Positions 23,096 to 26,772 of a stretch of 26,772 bases of DNA are shown piece by piece. The translations under genes were made by a program, and so were the position numbers. Below the pieces are notes generated by a model. It did not search any database, had not been told where the DNA came from, and was given only the letters and a program-made list of their open reading frames with translations. Location: the IMG/VR virus record IMGVR_UViG_3300044641_002523, positions 1 through 26,772 of that record. One strand, written 5' to 3'. Position 1 is the stretch's first letter. Every line of letters begins with the position of its first letter. The DNA comes from a virus.

Positions 23096-23800
23096 ATGTC
23101 GCATCATTTCGCTTTCGCCCGCAAGTCACGCAACGCTAAGACTGGCGATATACCAGTAACCACAAGCGACGCTAAGACCTGCCCCGACGCATGTCCCCTT
23201 AAGTCATCCGGCGCTTGCTACGCCAAACACGGCCCGCTTGGCATGTATTGGAAAAAGATAAACGCGGGGCAATACGCGTCTACATGGGCGCACTTGCTTG
23301 AACAAGTGAAAGCCTTACCCGATGGCCAATTATGGCGCCACAACCAAGCCGGTGATTTACCGGGAGATAATGACTGCATTGACCCTGTGGCCATGCGCGA
23401 CCTTGTGGAAGCCAATAGCGGGCGCAAAGGCTTCACCTATACTCACAAGCCAGTCGAAACAGACAAGGCTAATCCTGTAACAGCGCTAATGAATGCAACA
23501 CTAGTGGCCGAAGCTAATCGCAACGGATTCACTGTCAACCTTAGCGCCGACAACCTATCCGAAGCCGATAGCCTAAAAGCGCTCAATATCGGTCCTGTGG
23601 TGACTGTGTTGCCACGCGAAGCGCCAGCCGTTTCCTATACGCCAGCCGGACACAAGGTCATCGTTTGCCCCGCACAAAGCCGCGACGACGTATCATGCAA
23701 GACTTGTGGTCTATGCGCCATTTCATCACGTGACGTTATTGTGGGTTTTCTAGCCCATGGCGTTAGCGCGAAGAAAGCCGAAGTCATAGCTTTGTCCTAA
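23096..23800 (+). CDS. Conserved cysteine-rich phage protein
   Basis: 234 residues with eight cysteines at 29, 33, 41, 94, 191, 201, 204 and 207. The first cluster is CPDACPLKSSGACYAKHGP and the last is CPAQSRDDVSCKTCGLC, both typical of metal or iron-sulfur binding. Between them are WRHNQAGDLPGDNDCIDP and GFTYTHKPVE, the two most recognisable blocks of a phage family that I recall as DUF7227 (from memory, no search). It has no signal peptide or membrane segment. AAGCATATGGGGAT provides GGGG at eight bases. A distant link to radical-SAM-like phage proteins of the Gp37/Gp68 type is possible but unproven. It is the largest gene of the rightward small-gene run. Confidence 0.85.
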   Translation: MSHHFAFARKSRNAKTGDIPVTTSDAKTCPDACPLKSSGACYAKHGPLGMYWKKINAGQYASTWAHLLEQVKALPDGQLWRHNQAGDLPGDNDCIDPVAMRDLVEANSGRKGFTYTHKPVETDKANPVTALMNATLVAEANRNGFTVNLSADNLSEADSLKALNIGPVVTVLPREAPAVSYTPAGHKVIVCPAQSRDDVSCKTCGLCAISSRDVIVGFLAHGVSAKKAEVIALS

Positions 23801-23806
23801 TGTATA

Positions 23807-23818
23807 CCACATGCTACA
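23807..23818 (-). promoter_or_regulatory. TGTAGCATGTGG element (inverted copy)
   Basis: CCACATGCTACA is the exact reverse complement of the 12-mer at 22354-22365. It lies 15 bases before the start at 23833, between two genes. Confidence 0.5.
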
Positions 23819-23832
23819 GAAAGGCTTATATC

Positions 23833-24006
23833 ATGTCCTACGTTATCCAATACCGCACCCTCGTTCGCGCTGGTAATCGCAAATGGCGAACCATTGGCCC
23901 TTTCACATATGCAACTCGCGAAGCCGCCGTTAAAGGCGCGGCGCTTATGTTCCCACATGGTTACTCGCACGATTGTGTCCGCTTTCGTCCTACCGTGAAA
24001 GGCTAA
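23833..24006 (+). CDS. 57-residue small phage protein (W-FATREEA-type)
   Basis: Starts MSYVIQYRTLVRAGNRKWRT at ATG 23833; AAAGG lies nine bases upstream. The pattern KWRTIGPFTYATREAAVKGA followed by an Arg-rich end is that of a small alpha-beta phage family of unknown function, and resembles the 69-residue gene at 24169 (both have KW, then (F/Y)A(T/S)REEA or REAA). An upstream in-frame ATG at 23800 overlaps the previous stop but has no ribosome site. Function unknown. Confidence 0.75.
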   Translation: MSYVIQYRTLVRAGNRKWRTIGPFTYATREAAVKGAALMFPHGYSHDCVRFRPTVKG

Positions 24007-24011
24007 CGACC

Positions 24012-24164
24012 ATGAAATGGCAGAAATGCAAAACCCTTGATTACTGGCTTTTCGGTAAATTCAAGGATGATGAACTAAACCTAATCTTCACTGGCATGTT
24101 TCTGTGGAATGCAGACGATGCTGCAGAAAAACTGTCAATATTGCGTGAATTTCAGAAAGGCTAA
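24012..24164 (+). CDS. 50-residue protein of unknown function
   Basis: Starts MKWQKCKTLDYWLFGKFKDD at ATG 24012, with GAAAGG ten bases upstream in the end of the previous gene. Weakly hydrophobic, with a helix-like LIFTGMFLWNADDAAEKL. No family recognised. It ends in KG like its neighbour; the shared AAAGGCTAAC(G/A)AC junction carries the stop and the next ribosome site. Confidence 0.68.
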   Translation: MKWQKCKTLDYWLFGKFKDDELNLIFTGMFLWNADDAAEKLSILREFQKG

Positions 24165-24168
24165 CAAC

Positions 24169-24378
24169 ATGACTAGCTATAAACCCGAAGTCCAAACCGA
24201 TGCTTCTGGCAAATGGTATGACAATGCGTTGCGCTTCGCCTCGCGCGAAGAAGCGAAAGTATGGGCGGATGATTTGTCTATGCGATGGTTCGCCGTTCGC
24301 GCCACTCGCGCCACTGAATGTGATGACGCAGTAACGCATGTCTTAGATATCAATACTCGCGCAATGAAGGATGTATGA
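24169..24378 (+). CDS. 69-residue conserved phage protein
   Basis: Starts MTSYKPEVQTDASGKWYDNA at ATG 24169, with AGAAAGG at 10 bases. The upstream ATG at 24109 would overlap the previous gene and is disfavoured. The block NALRFASREEAKVWADDLSM, followed by RWFAVRATRATE and DDAVTHV, is a pattern I recognise from many phage small proteins (usual form: RFA(T/S)..EA......M.RW..V...R..ES..PV). Function unknown. It appears related to the 57-residue gene at 23833. Confidence 0.8.
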   Translation: MTSYKPEVQTDASGKWYDNALRFASREEAKVWADDLSMRWFAVRATRATECDDAVTHVLDINTRAMKDV

Positions 24379-24380
24379 CC

Positions 24381-24551
24381 ATGAAGCGTGAACGACTAGC
24401 AGCAATCTATGCCGAATGGGTCGTCGATAATCTCTCTTATGAGGACTTATGTGAACGAGCCGAAGAAGCAATTGTGCGCGACATTCTCGAAGGCTTAGAG
24501 AACGGCAGCATTACCGAAGACCAGCTATTCGATGAGATGGAGCAAGACTAA
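24381..24551 (+). CDS. 56-residue acidic helical protein
   Basis: Starts MKRERLAAIYAEWVVDNLSY at ATG 24381, two bases after the previous stop. The remainder (EDLCERAEEAIVRDILEGLE, then DQLFDEMEQD) is strongly acidic and helical. The stop overlaps the next start as TAATG. Function unknown; small acidic early phage proteins can mimic DNA or inhibit host enzymes, but nothing in the sequence proves that here. Confidence 0.7.
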   Translation: MKRERLAAIYAEWVVDNLSYEDLCERAEEAIVRDILEGLENGSITEDQLFDEMEQD

Positions 24552-24709
24552 TGAGCAACCACCACAACACGACGCCCTCGCGCGTTTATACCACCCCTCG
24601 CGCGTATCTCGCGTTCTACAGTCTACTGGACGCCCTCGCGTTTATTATGGGTGTGTTGCTCGGTGCATTCACTCTAGGCCGCATGATGGCTTGGTATTTT
24701 TTTGGCTGA
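24551..24709 (+). CDS. 52-residue single-span membrane protein
   Basis: Starts MSNHHNTTPSRVYTTPRAYL; the second half (AFYSLLDALAFIMGVLLGAF, then TLGRMMAWYFFG) is a clear transmembrane segment at residues about 20-50. TAATG overlap with the previous gene makes this frame more likely than the shifted 61-residue frame over the same DNA. The N-terminal 17 residues are polar. It could be a small holin-like or host-takeover membrane protein; no lysis partner is seen nearby. The coding DNA holds three CCTCGCG copies, one in each reading frame. Confidence 0.7.
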   Translation: MSNHHNTTPSRVYTTPRAYLAFYSLLDALAFIMGVLLGAFTLGRMMAWYFFG

Positions 24710-24711
24710 AT

Positions 24712-24729
24712 ATGTAGCATCTAGCACAT
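24712..24729 (+). promoter_or_regulatory. Bulged-hairpin / dyad element (second full copy)
   Basis: ATGTAGCATCTAGCACAT matches the element at 23058 at 15 of 18 bases; the outermost pair is A-T here and G-C there. It starts three bases after the membrane-protein stop and ends 13 bases before the start at 24743. Confidence 0.5.
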
Positions 24730-24742
24730 TGGAGTTGTTGCA

Positions 24743-24886
24743 ATGAAAATCAAAGCCTGCATCATGCGTTCAACTAAAACAGTCGTAGCAGGACCGTCAT
24801 GGGTGAAACGTCAGCCCCCAGGTATCCACTCGCGCACATATCGCCCCTCGAAACATGCGGGACAGAAGAAAGCCGGGAAGAAATGA
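24743..24886 (+). CDS. 47-residue basic protein
   Basis: Starts MKIKACIMRSTKTVVAGPSW, with GGAG eight to eleven bases upstream, and ends in a Lys/Arg-rich tail (HAGQKKAGKK). Stop and next start overlap as ATGA. Very basic and Pro-rich, probably nucleic-acid or membrane-surface binding. I prefer this frame to the longer overlapping frame starting at 24799, because of the ribosome site and the coupling. Function unknown. Confidence 0.65.
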   Translation: MKIKACIMRSTKTVVAGPSWVKRQPPGIHSRTYRPSKHAGQKKAGKK

Positions 24887-25107
24887 ACAGGACAAAGGTA
24901 ACCCACATCATCGCCCCGCTACGGTGGGCGGACTACATCAGAGTCGGGGACACTCGTTATGTCTCCGGCACCGACATCGCCTCGTGCGACCGTCTCCTCG
25001 CGTATGAAGAGGTGGGCGAGTGTTACGAGGTGGAGCCGTTACCTAAGTATATGCAGACACGGAACGACCCTCCCCTCGCGCGATATTCGTTCATGCTGAC
25101 GCACTAG
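24883..25107 (+). CDS. 74-residue protein of unknown function
   Basis: Starts MNRTKVTHIIAPLRWADYIR at ATG 24883 (ATGA overlap, GGGAAG five to ten bases upstream). The rest has VGDTRYVSGTDIASCDRLLA and YEEVGECYEVEPLPKYMQTR, suggesting a small beta-rich fold with two cysteines. It ends the first small-gene run; a 345-base gene-free segment follows. No family recognised. Confidence 0.72.
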   Translation: MNRTKVTHIIAPLRWADYIRVGDTRYVSGTDIASCDRLLAYEEVGECYEVEPLPKYMQTRNDPPLARYSFMLTH

Positions 25108-25151
25108 CCTTGTCTACAAATGTAGCAGTAGGGCCACAGTAGCTAGACCAT

Positions 25152-25160
25152 TTATCCACA
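25152..25160 (+). promoter_or_regulatory. DnaA box, TTATCCACA
   Basis: An exact match to the high-affinity bacterial DnaA consensus in gene-free DNA. A single nine-base match could be chance; the weaker inverted copy at 25438 adds some support. Confidence 0.45.
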
Positions 25161-25336
25161 GTATTCATAGCGCCTATGGCCCTATTGCATTAATCGTAGA
25201 ACCAGAACAATATAGGAACATCCAATCTGACTGGGGAGGACTGCTGCCACGCGCTTGCGACCATCCCAGAAAACCGCTACGCACCGGAAATGCGCCCCAT
25301 AAAGCGTTATAAAGGCCGTATAGAGATGAAAGGAGT

Positions 25337-25386
25337 AAGCCCGCTACCCTACTAGCAGAATACCAACCAGCCGCATCAGCGGGCTT
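25337..25386 (+). repeat. Perfect nine-base inverted repeat, AAGCCCGCT/AGCGGGCTT
   Basis: The arms lie at 25337-25345 and 25378-25386 with a 32-base spacer. GC-rich terminator-like arms, but no poly-T. Possibly the base stem of a structured RNA. Confidence 0.45.
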
Positions 25387-25452
25387 CCTAGAGCCTTCTG
25401 AAGCTTTCAGGGGTTTACCCCGTCCAATCTTATAAACTGTGGATAGAAAGCC

Positions 25453-25680
25453 ATGTCAATCAAAGAGATACAGCAATACCTTCAGCAATATGGGCAGGCA
25501 GTCCCCTCGCGCGCCCCTGTTGTAGTTCACCTTGTGATAGGTGGTCCTTCTGATGGTTCAAATGGAGTAGTTACCACACTATACAGCCCAAATGACGCGC
25601 TCTATATTGTAGACGCTACACACATGGATGGCCTCTTGGCCTTGTGTGACACTCTGGGCGCTGATGTCCGTATTGAGTAA
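25453..25680 (+). CDS. 75-residue protein of unknown function
   Basis: Starts MSIKEIQQYLQQYGQAVPSR at ATG 25453 with GAAAG upstream. The middle contains VVVHLVIGGPSDGSNGVVTT and YSPNDALYIVDATHMDGLLA, a compact alpha-beta pattern. No known family. It begins the second rightward unit, 16 bases before the winged-helix gene, so it may be co-transcribed with it and with the integrase. Confidence 0.7.
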   Translation: MSIKEIQQYLQQYGQAVPSRAPVVVHLVIGGPSDGSNGVVTTLYSPNDALYIVDATHMDGLLALCDTLGADVRIE

Positions 25681-25696
25681 TCAATAAGAGGTTCAA

Positions 25697-26074
25697 ATGA
25701 CCTATCAAAAAGAGCAACTCACTGACGGTGACACCATCAAAATGGAACGACTGCTCAACTGTATTCAGTCGTTTCGCGATGTTCGGGCTGACATGCCAGC
25801 AAGTTCAATGGCGGCTTTTCTTCTGGTGGCGCTGAAACCCGGCATCACCCCTTCTGAAGCTGCCCAATACCTTGGCCCCACGTGGAACGGGAGCATGGCC
25901 TCGCGCCTCCTTCTGGAACTAGGGCCTCAAAAGCGGAACGGGGAAGATGGTCTACAGTTGATCGACCAGACCATCGACCGTTCTGACCTTCGCGGGAAGC
26001 ACTACACCTTGACCATTCAGGGCCGTAAGCTTCTCAATAGGCTCCTTACGCGCATGGGAGTTTCCAATGGCTGA
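25697..26074 (+). CDS. MarR-like winged-helix DNA-binding protein
   Basis: 125 residues. Residues about 15-50 are a helix pair (MERLLNCIQSFRDVRADMPA, then MAAFLLVALKPGITPSEAAQ). GITPSEAAQYLGPTWNGSMA followed by SRLLLELG has the helix-turn-helix pattern with a recognition helix. The wing region is DGLQLIDQTIDRSDLRGKHY, followed by TLTIQGRKLLNRLL, which closely matches the end of MarR-type winged helices (D-R-R.....LT..G..L). AAGAGG lies eight bases upstream of the ATG. Its end overlaps the integrase start by eight bases. Likely a regulator of the integrase unit, or a recombination-direction factor; the DNA target is unknown. Confidence 0.75.
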   Translation: MTYQKEQLTDGDTIKMERLLNCIQSFRDVRADMPASSMAAFLLVALKPGITPSEAAQYLGPTWNGSMASRLLLELGPQKRNGEDGLQLIDQTIDRSDLRGKHYTLTIQGRKLLNRLLTRMGVSNG

Positions 26075-26772
26075 CGAGACCTACACCCTGCTCGACGCAT
26101 GGCATGAAGCAAGCCATCGTCTATGGAAGGGACGTAAGAACGAGAAGCAAAGTCGCTTACGTTTCATGATGGTGATGGACGTTCTCGGTAGAGACACGCC
26201 CCTCGCGCATATAAAGAAGCGTGAACTTGAGATGCTCGTTGAGTATTTCGAGAACACAATAATAGAGAAGACAGGTCGTCCCTACGCGCCGGGGACCATC
26301 AACCGCATATTGGCGGGGGCGTCGAAGATACTACGGTGGGCATATGACAGTGAGATTATCGACCGTATGCCTAAGATACCGTGGTGCGAGGATAGAGCCG
26401 TCAAGGATGTATTCCTACCTTCTGACAAGATTCCTGAGTTCCTTGAGACTGTCTACAGTTACCGGGGTCATGATGTTTCTGTCGCCATTCAGGCGCTGAT
26501 CCTCACTGGTATGCGTGTTGGCGAGTTGGTGTCACTGAAGCCTGACCAGTTACAGGGGTCTGTCAACGGCTATTATGTCCTCGTTCGCGCGGAGAAGACG
26601 AAGACCTTCAGGAACCGGATCGTCCCCATACCGGAGCAGCTATACAATGACTTATGTCAACTCTTGAAAACAGGCGTCCCATCGTATCGCGTCCTGTATG
26701 ACACCTGCACGATGGTCTCTCAGGCGCTCAATCTGACGCCGGAGATTACGCCTCATGTCCTGCGTCACACCA
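26067..26772 (+). CDS. int: Tyrosine recombinase / integrase (partial, runs off right edge)
   Basis: 235 codons visible, ending inside box II. GGGAG lies six bases upstream of ATG 26067, which overlaps the winged-helix gene by eight bases. Residues about 1-100 look like an arm/core-binding domain (SRLRFMMVMDVLGRDTPLAH, GRPYAPGTINRILAGASKIL, RWAYDSEIIDRMPKIPW). The catalytic domain has LTGMRVGELVSLKP with the box I arginine, AEKTKTFRNRIVPIP with the catalytic lysine region, and PHVLRHT at the edge with the H-x-x-R motif. The active-site tyrosine must lie beyond the window. It catalyses site-specific integration or excision, or resolution; a temperate life style is inferred. Confidence 0.93.
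   Translation, partial: MADETYTLLDAWHEASHRLWKGRKNEKQSRLRFMMVMDVLGRDTPLAHIKKRELEMLVEYFENTIIEKTGRPYAPGTINRILAGASKILRWAYDSEIIDRMPKIPWCEDRAVKDVFLPSDKIPEFLETVYSYRGHDVSVAIQALILTGMRVGELVSLKPDQLQGSVNGYYVLVRAEKTKTFRNRIVPIPEQLYNDLCQLLKTGVPSYRVLYDTCTMVSQALNLTPEITPHVLRHT

Larger units (their letters stand above)
25108..25452. other. Gene-free segment with DnaA box and hairpins (345 bases)
   Basis: No open frame of convincing size on the plus strand; the longest, from about 25290, has 20 codons and its only GGA lies one base from the ATG. It holds TTATCCACA (perfect DnaA consensus, 25152-25160), a one-mismatch box TGTGGATAG (25438-25446), TAGGGCCA/TGGCCCTA (25129/25177), CATAG-CGC-CTATG (25166-25178), AAGCCCGCT/AGCGGGCTT (25337/25378), CTGAA-GCT-TTCAG (25398-25410) and GGGG-TTTA-CCCC (25410-25421). 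It could be a replication origin, a small RNA gene, an attachment site, or a mix. No T-run follows the 25337/25378 stem, whose loop is 32 bases, so a classic terminator is doubtful. Confidence 0.55.
24576..26207 (+). repeat. CCTCGCG motif series (nine exact copies, 24239 to 26201)
   Basis: Exact copies start at 24239, 24576, 24596, 24634, 24996, 25074, 25505, 25899 and 26201, all on the plus strand. Near copies occur at 24607 and 24828. Many continue as CCCTCGCG(C)(N)TAT or similar. The copies fall in all three reading frames of the overlapping genes, so the signal is at DNA level. Counted by eye. Confidence 0.7.

Noticed and set aside
24532-24717. 61-codon plus frame overlapping the membrane-protein gene
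   Set aside because: The neighbouring frame has TAATG coupling and a clean transmembrane segment; this one has neither.
24799-24882. Longer N-terminus for the 74-residue gene
   Set aside because: It would lie entirely within the 47-residue basic gene; the internal ATG at 24883 has a ribosome site and an ATGA overlap.
25548-25696. GGTTCAAAT words that resemble a tRNA T-loop
   Set aside because: No acceptor or anticodon stem fits around either copy; both are in or next to coding sequence.

Overview
This window looks like a large part of a tailed bacteriophage genome, or of a prophage derived from one. It holds a nearly complete short-tailed (podovirus-type) virion module on the minus strand, bases 1-21515. 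The calls rest on a recognisable terminase large subunit, a portal of about 680 residues, an SU10-type major capsid protein, a P22 gp4/SU10-type tail adaptor, three large ejection-type proteins (one with a lytic transglycosylase domain) and three fibre or receptor-binding proteins. I see no tape-measure, sheath or tail-tube genes, which fits a short tail. A tyrosine recombinase at the right edge suggests a temperate phage. The host is probably Gram-negative, but the sequence alone does not identify it.

Late module, read in its direction of transcription (right to left): a collar-domain fibre (20760-21515); a nozzle-like protein (19101-20750); a 953-residue repetitive fibre (16215-19076) and a 65-residue companion; three ejection-type proteins (14852-15958, 13229-14842, 10425-13229); terminase small subunit candidate and large subunit; portal; three tiny proteins; scaffold; major capsid protein with a strong terminator behind it; a 101-residue conserved protein; tail adaptor; and a long tail fibre that runs off the left edge. 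Most neighbours overlap by a few bases (TAATG, ATGA), so this is one or a few long, translationally coupled transcripts. Several genes start at TTG.

Bases 21516-22687 are a gene-free divergent region of about 1.17 kb. It is packed with inverted repeats, short tandem repeats and helically phased repeats, followed by an AT-rich stretch. It separates the leftward late genes from a rightward run of very small genes and is the best candidate for a control region and/or replication origin.

Rightward module (22688-26772): ten small genes of 32 to 75 codons plus one of 234 codons that is rich in cysteine, several never longer than about 50 residues and tightly overlapped. A 345-base gene-free segment follows (25108-25452), with a perfect DnaA box and several hairpins. 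Then come a 75-residue gene, a MarR-like winged-helix protein and the truncated integrase. Two repeated DNA signals run through this module without being explained by the proteins: a TGTAGCAT-type dyad placed just in front of genes, and a CCTCGCG motif repeated nine times on one strand, in all three reading frames.

No CRISPR array, tRNA, rRNA or insertion sequence was seen. Holin, endolysin, DNA polymerase and repressor genes were not recognised and may lie outside the window.
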